A stretch of 64,000 nucleotides of DNA. It comes from Rhizobium jaguaris (GTDB lineage Bacteria > Pseudomonadota > Alphaproteobacteria > Rhizobiales > Rhizobiaceae). A model generated the notes under the pieces. The model had not been told where the DNA came from. It worked only from the letters and a program-made list of their open reading frames with translations, and did no database searches. Shown here piece after piece: positions 17,390 through 27,108 of the stretch. Where the stretch lies: positions 2,418,001 through 2,482,000 of the forward strand of contig NZ_CP032695.1 in assembly GCF_003627755.1 (NCBI RefSeq), written 5' to 3'. Positions within the stretch are counted from its first letter, which is position 1. Each line of letters starts with the position of its first letter. A program made the translations under genes and the position numbers.

Positions 17390-17878
17390 GTTCATCCCCT
17401 TTCTTCGGGCTTGGAAGAGCGGCTGCCATTGGGGCGCCGCCGTGCTTTCGATGGTTGGAATATAAGGCTTGGCTTTCCCGGTTAACAGCGCCGATCCATC
17501 AACGCACTATTGCGCATAGTGCATAGCTAAATGCTGATCGCACATTTTTTAGACGATTGGCGCTGAGGATAGTAGTTGTATTTCGGGCGATCTGCTGCTG
17601 GAGAATAAGCCAAGATTCGTCAAACTCGGGGACGCGCCAGAATTTCAGCAACATAGTTTTATCTGTCGCTCTTGATGAGCGGTGTAACCGATATGCTATA
17701 TTCGCATATCTGCCGCGACCGATTGGTGGACATCCCGGTACACCTTCGCCCGGATGATAGGCGCCGTCAGCAGCAACCGTGTCGAAGCTGGCGCGAACTG
17801 CATCGGAACAGTGCCTAGCCTATCGATCTGCCGCGCATGATCGGCTAACATCATCGCAGAGCTAGAGGATTTTTATCC
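17390..17878. other. Intergenic, no gene seen
   Basis: This stretch has no supported coding frame. It presumably holds the DUF1127 promoter (minus) and the promoter of the next gene (plus). The only structure seen is the palindrome at 17505-17521. Confidence 0.5.
17505..17521. promoter_or_regulatory. Palindrome CACTAT-N5-ATAGTG
   Basis: Perfect 6-bp arms around TGCGC, 115 bp upstream of the DUF1127 start codon. GCATAG is repeated directly after it. Possible operator for the small gene. Confidence 0.35.
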
Positions 17879-18208
17879 ATGAGCGTTCGTCCGCCGCAAT
17901 CCCTAAGGCAGTTTCATTCGACCGACAGCGGGTTCAATGTTCTCGAATATGAACTCATGTCCGAGCGCGCCAGCTCCCTTGGACGCCACGGGCTGAAGGT
18001 GGAGTCCGCGCTTGCGGAACTACGGGGATGGGATGCCGCGCGCCACACCGAAGCCGACCGCGAAAGCCTCGTGGACAAGGCTTCCGACGCCGTCTGGGCC
18101 TTCTTCATTCAGCGCGAAACCTGCGGCCTGCGAAACGGTCGCGATGTCATTCAACGCTACGCCATCCCCGGCGAGGTGCTTGCAAGAGTCGGTGCTGTGC
18201 GTCGGTGA
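17879..18208 (+). CDS. DUF6665-like conserved small protein
   Basis: A 109-residue soluble protein with GFNVLEYELMSERASSLGRH (about residues 18-37) and WAFFIQRETCGLRNGRDVI (about 73-91). It resembles a rhizobial family I know as DUF6665; the name is from memory. AGAGGA lies about 10 bp before the ATG. The family has no known function. It is convergent with the glutathione transferase gene. Confidence 0.65.
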   Translation: MSVRPPQSLRQFHSTDSGFNVLEYELMSERASSLGRHGLKVESALAELRGWDAARHTEADRESLVDKASDAVWAFFIQRETCGLRNGRDVIQRYAIPGEVLARVGAVRR

Positions 18209-18261
18209 AACCGGGCGCCGCCGTCAACGACGCCCAGCTTTGCCTCGAACGATACGTTTGC

Positions 18262-19137
18262 TCAGCTCGCGGCTTCGAGCTTATCTTGCGTCTTCGTTTC
18301 GAAGTCGCTGGCATCATGGCGCTCATGCAACTGGCCTGAGGGCTCGCCGGATACCCGATTGACCATCCGTCCGCGCTTCACTGCCGGTCGTTCGAAGATA
18401 GCATCCGCCCAGCGCTGGACGTTCTTATAGTCCTGAACCTGAAGGAATTCGGCCGCTCCATATTGCCAGCCCTTGACCAGGCCGCCGTACCAGGGCCAGA
18501 CGGCGATATCGGCAATCGTGTAATCCTTACCGCCCAGATATTCGCTTTCAGCGAGGCGACGATCGAGCACGTCGAGCTGCCGCTTTACTTCCATAGCAAA
18601 GCGATCGATCGCATATTCGATCTTCTCCGGCGCATAAGCATAGAAATGGCCGAACCCGCCCCCGAGATAAGGTGCGCTTCCCATCTGCCAGAACAGCCAT
18701 GAAAAGCATTCGGCACGCGCAGCGGGGTCAGTCGGCAGGAAGGCGCCGAACTTTTCGGCAAGATAGGTCAGGATCGAACCGGACTCGAAAACCCGGATCG
18801 GCGTCGGACCGCTACGGTCCATCAGGGCAGGTATTTTGGAGTTTGGATTGACCGCAACGAAGCCGCTTCCAAACTGCTCGCCTTCGCCAATCTTGATCAA
18901 CCAGGCGTCATATTCCGCACCGCTATGGCCGAGAGCCAGCAGCTCTTCGAGCATGATCGTGACCTTGACGCCATTCGGCGTTGCGAGCGAATAGAGTTGG
19001 AGGGGATGGCGGCCGACCGGCAGATCCTTGTCGTGTGTCGGTCCTGCGATCGGACGATTGATATTGGCAAACTGGCCTCCGCTCGCCTTGTTCCAGGTCC
19101 AGATTTTCGGCGGCGTATATTCGGAAGAACCGGTCAT
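18262..19137 (-). CDS. yghU: Glutathione S-transferase, YghU type (disulfide-bond oxidoreductase)
   Basis: A 291-residue GST of the nu/YghU class. It has the family-specific start YTPPKIWTWNKASGGQFANI and GRHPLQLYSLATPNGVKVTI, the glutathione-binding NPNSKIPALMD and ESGSILTYLAEKFG, and the C-terminal DYTIADIAVWPWYGG. YghU proteins reduce disulfides with glutathione and bind two GSH molecules. The start at 19137 has AGGAG 9 bp upstream; a longer frame is unsupported. It stands alone. Confidence 0.9.
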   Translation of the reverse strand: MTGSSEYTPPKIWTWNKASGGQFANINRPIAGPTHDKDLPVGRHPLQLYSLATPNGVKVTIMLEELLALGHSGAEYDAWLIKIGEGEQFGSGFVAVNPNSKIPALMDRSGPTPIRVFESGSILTYLAEKFGAFLPTDPAARAECFSWLFWQMGSAPYLGGGFGHFYAYAPEKIEYAIDRFAMEVKRQLDVLDRRLAESEYLGGKDYTIADIAVWPWYGGLVKGWQYGAAEFLQVQDYKNVQRWADAIFERPAVKRGRMVNRVSGEPSGQLHERHDASDFETKTQDKLEAAS

Positions 19138-19303
19138 GCTCAAGCTCCTGATATTTGACAACGGACGTACAATCGATGTTCCGCTACGCACCTAGCAGAG
19201 GCAACGACGCCTTGTCAGCGGCAAGAGCATCACTTCACGTAACATTGTTTGGGTACCGACGGGGATGTGTCGCAACCGTGTAGGCGGCCGCTTTGCCTTC
19301 GGC

Positions 19304-20116
19304 CTAACATCGTCCTTGCGGCAGCGGGCAGCTAAGACCGCATCCGCCGATACCCGGCATGCAATAGCGCAAACAACATACTTTACGACGTTTGAATTGA
19401 AGACCATTCTCGTCTTTCATGCTGCGAAGGGTTCCACACAAGGGGTTTCTCTCGCCGTCGGGAAACGCAGGGTCGGATAACAGCGGTGCCCCTTCCTCAG
19501 CCAATACGGGAGCGCTTTGACGACCTGTTTCATCGATGATCCAATCGAGATAACCAGCCGCATTTCCCCAAAGCAGCTTGGCGCTCAGATGTGCATGATG
19601 GGAAATCGCGTCGGTCAAAGGTGCTATGTGCTGCCGCAGGAGTGGCGTCATTGCTGCATGGATATCGAGCTCCCGAACCTGTCCGAAATCAGGCAGAAGA
19701 AACGATACCGGCGTTGCCGTTTGCCGGTCGAGACATACCGAGACCTCGTCGAGCGAGACCGGCAAATAACGTCGCAGTTCGAGCCATGCGAGCGCCGTGT
19801 TGATGGTCAAGGTACTGAAATAATAAAGGGTCCAAAGGGATACGATGGCGCGACGATCGGCCGGCAAAAACGCCGTCCCGTATCGGTCGATGATGCTATT
19901 GAAGCAATCTGCCTCGCAAAGCGCGGAGCATGCGATGACATCGCAGCCTGCCGGCGCATCCAGCAAGAGTTTCCCACGGCAGAAACCGTATTTCTCTCCG
20001 CCGTGGCGAACCAGCAGCGCGCCCAGATCCCGTTCGCCGCCCGCATCCTGCGGTGCGGGCGGTATCGATTGCTTTGACGAGGCTTGGGTCTGAACCAACA
20101 GCTTACCCAATCTCAC
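19304..20116 (-). CDS. fhuF: Siderophore-iron reductase FhuF
   Basis: A 270-residue protein ending in CCLRYCMPGIGGCGLSC, the CC-x-C...C-x2-C cysteine pattern that binds the [2Fe-2S] cluster of FhuF-type ferric-siderophore reductases. The middle contains RRAIVSLWTLYYFSTLTINTA, also family-typical. It releases iron from ferric hydroxamates in the cytoplasm. It overlaps the stop of the TonB receptor gene by four bases (ATGA), so the two are coupled. Completes a full Fhu uptake locus. Confidence 0.92.
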   Translation of the reverse strand: MRLGKLLVQTQASSKQSIPPAPQDAGGERDLGALLVRHGGEKYGFCRGKLLLDAPAGCDVIACSALCEADCFNSIIDRYGTAFLPADRRAIVSLWTLYYFSTLTINTALAWLELRRYLPVSLDEVSVCLDRQTATPVSFLLPDFGQVRELDIHAAMTPLLRQHIAPLTDAISHHAHLSAKLLWGNAAGYLDWIIDETGRQSAPVLAEEGAPLLSDPAFPDGERNPLCGTLRSMKDENGLQFKRRKVCCLRYCMPGIGGCGLSCPLPQGRC

Positions 20117-22272
20117 CAGGTATATTTCAGCGTTCCAACGACCTTGCGTCGATCGCCGTAATATTCGGTCCCGTAATAGCTGCTTGCGACATACTTGCGA
20201 TCGAAGAGATTTGTGGCATTGACCGCAAGCTTGACGTTCTTGGTCACGTCGTAGCTGACCGCCGCATCGAACACGATATATCCACCGACCGAAACCGTGT
20301 TGGCGTCGTCGCCATAGGTCTGCCCGATATAACGTACCCCGCCGCCGAGGGTCAGGTCGCCGCGCTGCCCTTCCCCGGGGATCGTGTAGTCGAGCCAGGC
20401 CGAGGCAAGATGTCTCGGGACGCGCTGCGGCCTGTTGCCAACATTTCCGCCCGTCCCGTCTTCGCGGATCTCGGCGTCCCAGTAGGAATAAGCCAGCGTC
20501 AGATTGACACGATCGTTCAGTGCCGCCTTGCCCTCCAGCTCGATACCGCGCACGCCCACTTTGCCGATCTGCTCCTGAATGAGCGGCGTCACGTAGGTTG
20601 GCACGTTTGTCTGCGTCAGGTCGAATAGGGCCGCGCTGAATAGCCCATCAAAACTGTCGGGCTGATATTTCAGACCGATTTCATATTGCCTGCCCTTTTG
20701 AGGCTTCAGGGAGCCGTTTAAGGAATAGCCATTTGCCGTCGGCGTTACGAGGGGCTGGAAGCTTTCCGAATAATTCGCATAGGCGGCAAGATTGGAGTTG
20801 ATCTTGTAGGTCAGCCCGACCCGCTTGGTGAATGCGGATTCGGTGTTGTCGTCCCTGGTGCCCAGATCGACATAGTCCGCGGTCGTGTGCACGTGGTCCC
20901 AGCGGCCGCCAAGCGTCGCGATCCAACGATCGTCGAAGGTCAGTTGCTCCTGCGCATAGAGCCCGACGGCCTGCTGCTTGACGCGCCAGTTTACGTAAGG
21001 GTTGAGATCGATGCAGGAGAGACCGCAATAGACGGGATTATAGATGTCGATCGGGCCTGCCGTACCATACTGGATGTTTTCGCGAGTGTTGTCGTTGGCG
21101 TAGTCGATGCCGACAAGCGCCTTGCTGTCGAAGGCTTTCCACCCCGTATCGTATTGAAGCTGATTGTCGATCACATAGCGGTTCGAGAGGCCATCCACCG
21201 AGAAGGCTTGACGGTCGGCGGTCGGATCGAGGGAGGCTCCGTAAACCTCGGCATAATCGAGGCTGAGATGCGTGTATCGGGCATTGGAGCGGAAGGTCAG
21301 GCCATCGCTGATTTCATGCTCGAACTGATAGCCGATATCGCTCTCACGGGTGTTGAAGCGATTGAAATCCGGTTCGCCCAGGAAGGTGTCGATGTTGAGA
21401 TCAGCACCGGTCGGAAACCCGCGCGCGCCGGTGCCGTTCCGCTTGTAGTAGTCGGTCAGAATGGTAAGCGACGTTCCTTCTTCGGGTTTGATGGTCAGGG
21501 CCGGTGCGATATAGAGGCGATCGTCCTTGGAATAGTCCCAGCCGAGGTCGCCGTCCTTGGCGAGCCCCGTCAACCGATAGCTCCAGACGCCGTCGGCATC
21601 GAGCGGGCCGCCGAAGTCGGTGCCGACCTCCTTGGTTCCATCGCCGAAGGAGGTGTAGACCTCGCCCCGCCTTTCCTCCGGGGGCCGCTTCGTGATCGCA
21701 TTAATGAGACCACCCGGAGCGTTGAGACCGAAAAGCATCGACGTCGATCCCTTCAGGACCTCCACGCGCTGAAGCCCGTAGGGCTCAAGGCGGCTTGCCG
21801 TATACCAGGCGGGAATGCGCGCCGTAAGCCCGTCGCGATAGGTGCCTAGCGCCGTCTGGTCGAAGCCGCGAATACGGATATAGTCATAACGGTCGTCATT
21901 GCCGAACTCGTCGGTGAGGACGCCTGCCGTGTAGGCCACGGCTTGCTGCAGGTTATCGACATGACGTTCCTCAAGCTCCTTTTCCGTCACGACCGAAACG
22001 GCTGCCGGGATATCGATGATCGGCGTATCCGTCTTGGTGCCGGTCGTCGTTTCCTTGGCGACGATGGTGGCGTCGGGGCCAATTGCGCGGTCGGACTTGC
22101 CGACCACGACGATCTTCGGAAGTTCTGTCGCGGAATCCTGCGCCCAAGCCGCCGGCGCCAAGGCCAGGGAAACAGCCGCCAGAGCACTGCTGGCAACGAG
22201 ATGCCTCGTCACACGACGTCGATCCGCGCAATTTAAGGACGCGCGAAATCCTGCCTGCCGGTTGATCACCAT
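20113..22272 (-). CDS. fhuA: TonB-dependent siderophore receptor (FhuA/FoxA type)
   Basis: A 719-residue outer-membrane receptor. A signal peptide (SALAAVSLALAPAAWA) is followed by a TonB-box-like KIVVVG, the plug domain (PIIDIPAAVSVVTEKELEER, RVEVLKGSTSMLFGLNAPGG) and a 22-strand barrel ending in KVVGTLKYTW with the terminal aromatic. This domain arrangement is the TonB-siderophore family; partners FhuB, FhuC, FhuD and FhuF point to hydroxamates. AGGAG precedes the ATG. Ligand specificity cannot be read directly, so fhuA is by context. Confidence 0.9.
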   Translation of the reverse strand: MVINRQAGFRASLNCADRRRVTRHLVASSALAAVSLALAPAAWAQDSATELPKIVVVGKSDRAIGPDATIVAKETTTGTKTDTPIIDIPAAVSVVTEKELEERHVDNLQQAVAYTAGVLTDEFGNDDRYDYIRIRGFDQTALGTYRDGLTARIPAWYTASRLEPYGLQRVEVLKGSTSMLFGLNAPGGLINAITKRPPEERRGEVYTSFGDGTKEVGTDFGGPLDADGVWSYRLTGLAKDGDLGWDYSKDDRLYIAPALTIKPEEGTSLTILTDYYKRNGTGARGFPTGADLNIDTFLGEPDFNRFNTRESDIGYQFEHEISDGLTFRSNARYTHLSLDYAEVYGASLDPTADRQAFSVDGLSNRYVIDNQLQYDTGWKAFDSKALVGIDYANDNTRENIQYGTAGPIDIYNPVYCGLSCIDLNPYVNWRVKQQAVGLYAQEQLTFDDRWIATLGGRWDHVHTTADYVDLGTRDDNTESAFTKRVGLTYKINSNLAAYANYSESFQPLVTPTANGYSLNGSLKPQKGRQYEIGLKYQPDSFDGLFSAALFDLTQTNVPTYVTPLIQEQIGKVGVRGIELEGKAALNDRVNLTLAYSYWDAEIREDGTGGNVGNRPQRVPRHLASAWLDYTIPGEGQRGDLTLGGGVRYIGQTYGDDANTVSVGGYIVFDAAVSYDVTKNVKLAVNATNLFDRKYVASSYYGTEYYGDRRKVVGTLKYTW

Positions 22273-22360
22273 GCAAAGCCACTCCTGTCTGTCATTTTCT
22301 GGTCACGCAGCGGAGCAGCGGTCCCCGGCGATCCGCCTGCGTCGCGTGCAAAATATAAAC

Positions 22361-22414
22361 ATAACCAAAAGAGTCAACTTAAAAAAATCCGATGTTCATG
22401 TATAACCAAAAGAG
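22361..22414. repeat. Direct repeat in fhu divergent promoter
   Basis: ATAACCAAAAGAG occurs exactly at 22361-22373 and 22402-22414, 41 bp apart (about four helical turns), within the 300-bp gap between the receptor and fhuC. It could be a tandem regulator site. Confidence 0.5.
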
Positions 22415-22517
22415 CCGGCACGGCCGACTTAAGCCAATGACGAGCAAGTATTTTCGCGCCCGCGATGGACAGGATGGCGGCGACTTTCGCGGGCACACCA
22501 GAGGAAAAAATAATACT

Positions 22518-22532
22518 TGATAATTACAGTCA
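22518..22532. promoter_or_regulatory. Candidate iron-responsive (IRO/RirA-type) box
   Basis: TGATAATTACAGTCA fits the TGA-N9-TCA pattern reported for RirA-controlled rhizobial iron genes and lies 40 bp before fhuC. The pattern is short, so chance is possible, but position and target genes fit. Confidence 0.45.
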
Positions 22533-22572
22533 TCTTTAGTACCGACAAGCACCTTACCGCGAGGGACGACAC

Positions 22573-23385
22573 GTGGAAAATCGCAAAGACACAGGCGGCG
22601 CAACCGCCACGGCCAAAGCGTTCGCAGCGCATCGCATTCGGCTTTCGATCGACGGAAACGACATTCTGAGCGATGTCGATCTGTCGTTTCCAAAAGGTGA
22701 GTTCGTCGCCTTGGTGGGGCATAACGGTTCGGGAAAATCCAGCCTGCTGAAAATCCTCGGCCGACAGATCCTGCCGACGGCGGGCACGGCCAGTTATGCC
22801 GGCCGGGATATCCGTTCATTTCCGGAACGCGCCTTTGCGCGTTCGGTCGCTTATTTACCGCAGGATGTGAGCGCCAGCGCCGACATGACGGTTCGGGAGC
22901 TGGTGCGCTGCGGTCGCTATCCCTGGCATGGCCCTCTCGGGCGCTTCTCGAAGACAGATGGAGAAAAGGTGGAGCAAGCGCTTGCCTTAACGCATCTGGA
23001 ACCTCTGGCCGACCGCATCGTGGCAACGCTTTCCGGCGGCGAACGGCAGCGAGCGTGGCTCGCCATGCTGGTCGCGCAAGATACCGAGTGCCTCCTGCTG
23101 GATGAGCCGACCGCGGCCCTCGATATTGCGCATCAGATCGAGGTCTTATCTTTGGTGCGCAGGCTCTCCCATGAAAAAGGCCTGAGCGTCATCATCGTCC
23201 TTCACGACATCAACATGGCTGCTCGCTTCTGCGATCGTATCTGCGCACTGAAACGTGGTCGCGTCGTCGCCAGTGGAAGACCGAATGAGATCCTGATGCG
23301 CGAGCGACTGCAGGAGATCTACGGCATCGACATGGATGTCATTGCCGCGCCGAAAACTGGCTATCCGCTCGCCTATGCCTGCTAA
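22573..23385 (+). CDS. fhuC: Ferric-hydroxamate ABC transporter ATPase FhuC
   Basis: A 270-residue ATPase: Walker A GHNGSGKSS (residues 49-57), signature LSGGERQRAWLAMLVAQ, Walker B CLLLDEPTAALD, switch histidine in VLHDINMAARFCD. The sequence around the signature and the HDINMAARFC stretch are typical of FhuC/FecE. It starts with GTG at 22573. It is the first gene of the plus-strand fhuCDB operon and divergent from the receptor. Confidence 0.93.
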   Translation: MENRKDTGGATATAKAFAAHRIRLSIDGNDILSDVDLSFPKGEFVALVGHNGSGKSSLLKILGRQILPTAGTASYAGRDIRSFPERAFARSVAYLPQDVSASADMTVRELVRCGRYPWHGPLGRFSKTDGEKVEQALALTHLEPLADRIVATLSGGERQRAWLAMLVAQDTECLLLDEPTAALDIAHQIEVLSLVRRLSHEKGLSVIIVLHDINMAARFCDRICALKRGRVVASGRPNEILMRERLQEIYGIDMDVIAAPKTGYPLAYAC

Positions 23386-24280
23386 TCCGGTTCCTTTTTC
23401 CGCAATGTCACGTCGTGCCCTCCTGCGGACAATGGCCGCCGCCGCGGTCGCAGGCCACACCCCAGCTTTTGCCCAATCCGCACCGCGGATCGTCAGCCTC
23501 GACTATGGTCTCGCATCGACGCTTCTGTCGCTTGGCATCGTTCCGTTGGCGGTATCCGATCTTGCCGACTGGGATAAATGGGTGGTCGAGCCGGTAATGC
23601 CCCCGTCCGTCGTGAACCTTGGCAGTTCGTGGGAGGTCAATTTCGAACTCCTCGTTGCCCTCAAGCCGGATATCATCCTGACGACTCCCTATCTCGACGA
23701 ACTGCTGCCGAAGCTAAAGCAGGTCGCGAAAGTCGTCCGCCTCGAGATTTACGCACCCGGTATCGGCCCCATATTGCCGGCGGCCATCGCGGCCACAAGA
23801 AAACTCGCGGTAGCGATCGACCGGGAAACGGAGGCAGAAGGTTTTCTCGCGCGTGCGGATGCTTTCTTCGCCGAATGTCGCGCCCGTCTGGCCGCGAAAT
23901 CCCCTCCTCTGGTAGCACTCGTCAATTTCATGGACGCACGCCACGCCAGAATCTATGCGAGCCCGGGCCTCTATCATAACGTTCTGGAGCGCATCGGTGT
24001 GCGGAACGCCTGGACCGAGGAATCGAACTACTGGGGCTTCCAAACGATCGCCATTGAGAACCTCTCCCGCGTCGCCGATCCCGATGCACGTCTGATCGCC
24101 TTCGAGCCGGTACCCGCTGATGTCCTGCCTAAAATCATGCAGAGCCCCCTGTGGCAAAGCCTACCATTCGCCCGGCCGGGACATCTCTCAATCCTTCCGC
24201 CTGCCTTGATGTTCGGCATGGTCAATGAGGCAATGCGGTTCGGCCGCCTTCTGACCGACCTTTTGGATCCCAAGGAATGA
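23375..24280 (+). CDS. fhuD: Ferric-siderophore-binding periplasmic protein FhuD
   Basis: About 301 residues, class III binding protein. A twin-arginine-like signal (SRRALLRTMAAAAVAGHTPAFA) is followed by PRIVSLDYGLASTLLSLGI, KPDIILTTPYLDEL and GFQTIAIENLSRV. The Tat-type signal is common for FhuD proteins. It starts with ATG 23375, overlapping fhuC by 11 bp; ATG 23405 is an alternative just before the signal. It delivers hydroxamate siderophores to FhuB. Confidence 0.9.
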   Translation: MPANPVPFSAMSRRALLRTMAAAAVAGHTPAFAQSAPRIVSLDYGLASTLLSLGIVPLAVSDLADWDKWVVEPVMPPSVVNLGSSWEVNFELLVALKPDIILTTPYLDELLPKLKQVAKVVRLEIYAPGIGPILPAAIAATRKLAVAIDRETEAEGFLARADAFFAECRARLAAKSPPLVALVNFMDARHARIYASPGLYHNVLERIGVRNAWTEESNYWGFQTIAIENLSRVADPDARLIAFEPVPADVLPKIMQSPLWQSLPFARPGHLSILPPALMFGMVNEAMRFGRLLTDLLDPKE

Positions 24281-26247
24281 ACAGGATTTTTGGAAGGTTC
24301 GCACTCGGTCCCGCGATCGTCGCACTGGCATTTCTCGGCGCCGGCGCCCTCCTGTCGTGGTTCCTCATCGCCCATACGCTCGAAGCGAAAAGCCACGCTG
24401 GGTATGACGTGCCTCGAATGGTCCTTTTCTATTCGACGCTCCCTCGTCTTGCGACGGCGCTGCTCGCAGGGGCGGCGCTTTCTCTGGCCGGCGCGCTCCT
24501 TCAGCAGGTTCTACGCAACCCGCTTGCCGATCCGACGACGCTCGGCATTTCCGCCGGTGCCAATCTGGCGCTGGTCGTCACCACCTTGTTCTTCCCGGGC
24601 TTGCTGGAATTAGGCCGAGATCTGGTCGCGCTCGGGGGAAGCGCAGTGGTCGCCTGCCTCGTCATGAGCCTCGGGGCGCGGCGCGGCTTTTCGCCCTTTT
24701 CGCTGGTGTTGTCAGGCCTGGTCATCAGCCTGTGGTGCGGCGCCCTATCGGCAATCCTGACCCTTTTGAACGAGCGTTATCTTGTCAGCCTTTTCATCTG
24801 GGGCGCGGGATCGCTTGCGCAGCAGAGCTGGGTCATTCCGGTGTCACTCCTTTGGAAAACGGCGGTCATCGCAATCCTCTGCGCGCTCGTCATGCGGCCG
24901 CTTTCTCTTCTCGATCTCGGTGAAGGCACCGCATCGGCGCTCGGGGTCCGCCTTGTCCGGCTGCGTTTCATTGTCGTTGGCGGTGCGGTAGCGCTTGCCG
25001 CGGTTGTGACGAGCGCTGTCGGGGTCATCGGCTTCATCGGTCTGGTTGCGCCGACAATTGCCCGGCTTTCCGGGGCGCGGCGACCGCAGCAATTGCTGTT
25101 GTGGTCGCCCTTGATCGGCGCGGGGTTGTTGCTGATCGCTGACGCCGCCATCCAATTGCTTGCTGGTGAATTGGGAGAATTCTTGCCCACAGGTGCGGTG
25201 ACGGCGATCTTCGGCTCACCCCTGCTTCTACTGCTACTTCCCCGGCTGAAGGTCCGGCACCGGGTATTGCAGCTAAAAGAGCGCGCGCATTCGTGGGCGC
25301 CGGCCGGAACGAACACGCTTGCCGTCGCGCTGGCCGTTTTGCTGGTGGCGCTCGTCGTCGCTGCGTTCGTTGGGCGCGGCATCGATGGAAGCTGGGGCTT
25401 CCCGCATGCGGCGCTCTTTGGCGATATCATTCCGATGCGGTTGCCTAAGGTCTTTGCCGCCCTGTCCTCCGGCGCGATGCTCGCCGTCGCGGGCGTCATT
25501 CTGCAGAGGATCACTGGCAACGAGATGGCAAGCCCCGAAGTGCTGGGCATCAGCGCGGGCGCGACCTTCGGTGTGACCATTGCCGTCTTTGTCTTCGTTC
25601 CGGGACTTGCCGGACAATTGACCTTCGCCGCCATTGGCGCGCTTCTTGTGCTCGCCATGATTCTGCTCAGTTCCATGCGCTCGGGACTGGCGCCGGAGCG
25701 TGTCCTGCTTGCCGGCATCTCTTTGAGCGCCATGGTCGATGCCATTGTTGGCGTCCTGAGTTCCACCGGCGATCCGCGCGCTGTCCTTCTGATGCGCTGG
25801 ATGAGCGGTTCGACCTACAGCGTCGACGCTCGCTCCGCCACGACCGTTACCATCGCGGCCGCAATTCTGACCGCGGCAGCTTTCTTCGCCCGGCGCTGGC
25901 TGGACATCTTGCCGCTCGGTCCATCGCCGGCTCTCGCCGTCGGCATTCCAGTTCGTAAGTCACGCTTCCTGCTCTTCGGCCTTGCAGGGCTGATGAGCGC
26001 GGCGGCAACATTGAGCGTCGGCCCGCTGACGTTCATCGGGCTGATGGGGCCACATCTGGCAAGGGAAGCGGGGCTCGTCCGCGCTTTGCCGCAAATGGCG
26101 GGAGCAGCCGCCATCGGTGGCGCGCTAATGGTCCTTGCCGACTTCATCGGCCGCACCATCGTCTGGCCGTACCAGATACCAGCCGGCCTCGTCTCGGCCC
26201 TCGTCGGCGCCCCTTTCCTGATGATGATGCTGCGAAGAAAGAGCTGA
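24277..26247 (+). CDS. fhuB: Ferric-hydroxamate permease FhuB (duplicated)
   Basis: A 656-residue membrane protein with two fused FecCD-type halves. LRNPLADPTTLGISAGANLA (first half) and ITGNEMASPEVLGISAGATF (second half) are the repeated family signature, as are GVIGFIGLVAPTIAR and GPLTFIGLMGPHLAR. The fused double-length form is characteristic of FhuB. It overlaps fhuD by four bases (ATGA). About 20 membrane segments. Confidence 0.94.
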   Translation: MNRIFGRFALGPAIVALAFLGAGALLSWFLIAHTLEAKSHAGYDVPRMVLFYSTLPRLATALLAGAALSLAGALLQQVLRNPLADPTTLGISAGANLALVVTTLFFPGLLELGRDLVALGGSAVVACLVMSLGARRGFSPFSLVLSGLVISLWCGALSAILTLLNERYLVSLFIWGAGSLAQQSWVIPVSLLWKTAVIAILCALVMRPLSLLDLGEGTASALGVRLVRLRFIVVGGAVALAAVVTSAVGVIGFIGLVAPTIARLSGARRPQQLLLWSPLIGAGLLLIADAAIQLLAGELGEFLPTGAVTAIFGSPLLLLLLPRLKVRHRVLQLKERAHSWAPAGTNTLAVALAVLLVALVVAAFVGRGIDGSWGFPHAALFGDIIPMRLPKVFAALSSGAMLAVAGVILQRITGNEMASPEVLGISAGATFGVTIAVFVFVPGLAGQLTFAAIGALLVLAMILLSSMRSGLAPERVLLAGISLSAMVDAIVGVLSSTGDPRAVLLMRWMSGSTYSVDARSATTVTIAAAILTAAAFFARRWLDILPLGPSPALAVGIPVRKSRFLLFGLAGLMSAAATLSVGPLTFIGLMGPHLAREAGLVRALPQMAGAAAIGGALMVLADFIGRTIVWPYQIPAGLVSALVGAPFLMMMLRRKS

Positions 26248-26341
26248 CCAACGCCACGCGCGGGTCGGTCGGTCACGCTGTAAACGACTGCTCTGCCCGC
26301 CGGATTGATGTCTTTCACATGCTGGGAGTTGAGACAGGGCA

Positions 26342-26920
26342 TCAGGCGCCTTGAGCCGATGCAATCCGCTGCGCAACTTGTGCTACGCGATCGCCGTAAG
26401 CGCGGGCAGTTTCCAGATCGCCGATCGACATTTCGCTCGGGGCTGCGTCGGCATCGCTTTGCGCCATTGGCGCGATGTAAGATCCCATCCTGTTTGCATC
26501 GTCGCGCTTCGAGGCCTTTACGTTCGCTGGCTTCAACCCCAGACTGACCCACAGACCTCCGTGCTGTCCCGCCAGAAGAACGAAATATTCGAGGGTATTG
26601 AGCTTGTCGCCGTTCAAACTGGCGCTGTTGGTGAAGCCCCCGAAAACCTTGTCCCGCCATTTGTTGATGAACCAAGCCTTCGAGGACGTGTCGGCGAACT
26701 TCTTAAACTGCCAGCTCGGGCCACCCATGTAGGTTGGCGATCCGAAGATGATGGCGTCCGCGGCGTCCAACGCGACCCATCCGTCATCGGAAAGGTTGCC
26801 ATCCGCATCGATGGCGCAAAGTACTCCGCCCGCACCCTCCGCTACGGCTTCCGCCATCCGCCGGGTGTGGCCGTAACCGGAATGATAGACGACGACTGTG
26901 CTTGCTATGCGATTTGACAT
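26342..26920 (-). CDS. Flavodoxin-family NAD(P)H:quinone oxidoreductase-like protein
   Basis: A 192-residue flavodoxin fold. It has the FMN phosphate loop VVYHSGYGHTRRMAEAV near the N-terminus (residues 10-26), FGSPTYMGGPSWQFKKF (about 59-75) and VLLAGQHGG (about 114-122), as in WrbA and related quinone reductases. It probably reduces quinones by two electrons and protects from oxidative stress. GGAGG precedes the ATG. It is convergent with fhuB; a link to iron uptake is not evident. Confidence 0.85.
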   Translation of the reverse strand: MSNRIASTVVVYHSGYGHTRRMAEAVAEGAGGVLCAIDADGNLSDDGWVALDAADAIIFGSPTYMGGPSWQFKKFADTSSKAWFINKWRDKVFGGFTNSASLNGDKLNTLEYFVLLAGQHGGLWVSLGLKPANVKASKRDDANRMGSYIAPMAQSDADAAPSEMSIGDLETARAYGDRVAQVAQRIASAQGA

Positions 26921-27108
26921 TGTGGATTTGGCCTCCTTCGGGCCATTGCTTTGCGCTGTCCGGAAGCGAGTTCGCTCCGACTGAAGTCTTCTTCCAGGTG
27001 GGTTGATGACAGGGGGTTGGATAACCCCCGACGCCCCGGCGATGGAGACCTTGTCCGGCCGATTACACCTAGGCTCTCATTTGGATGGCACTGTTTGCCG
27101 CGAGATAT

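Noticed and set aside
17220..17465. Overlapping frames of 69, 86 and 104 residues
   Set aside because: They cover the DUF1127 gene in wrong frames; the real protein is the 48-residue minus-strand one with ribosome site and terminator.
22361..22414. Direct repeat as the start of a CRISPR array
   Set aside because: Only two 13-bp copies, no further units and no cas genes.
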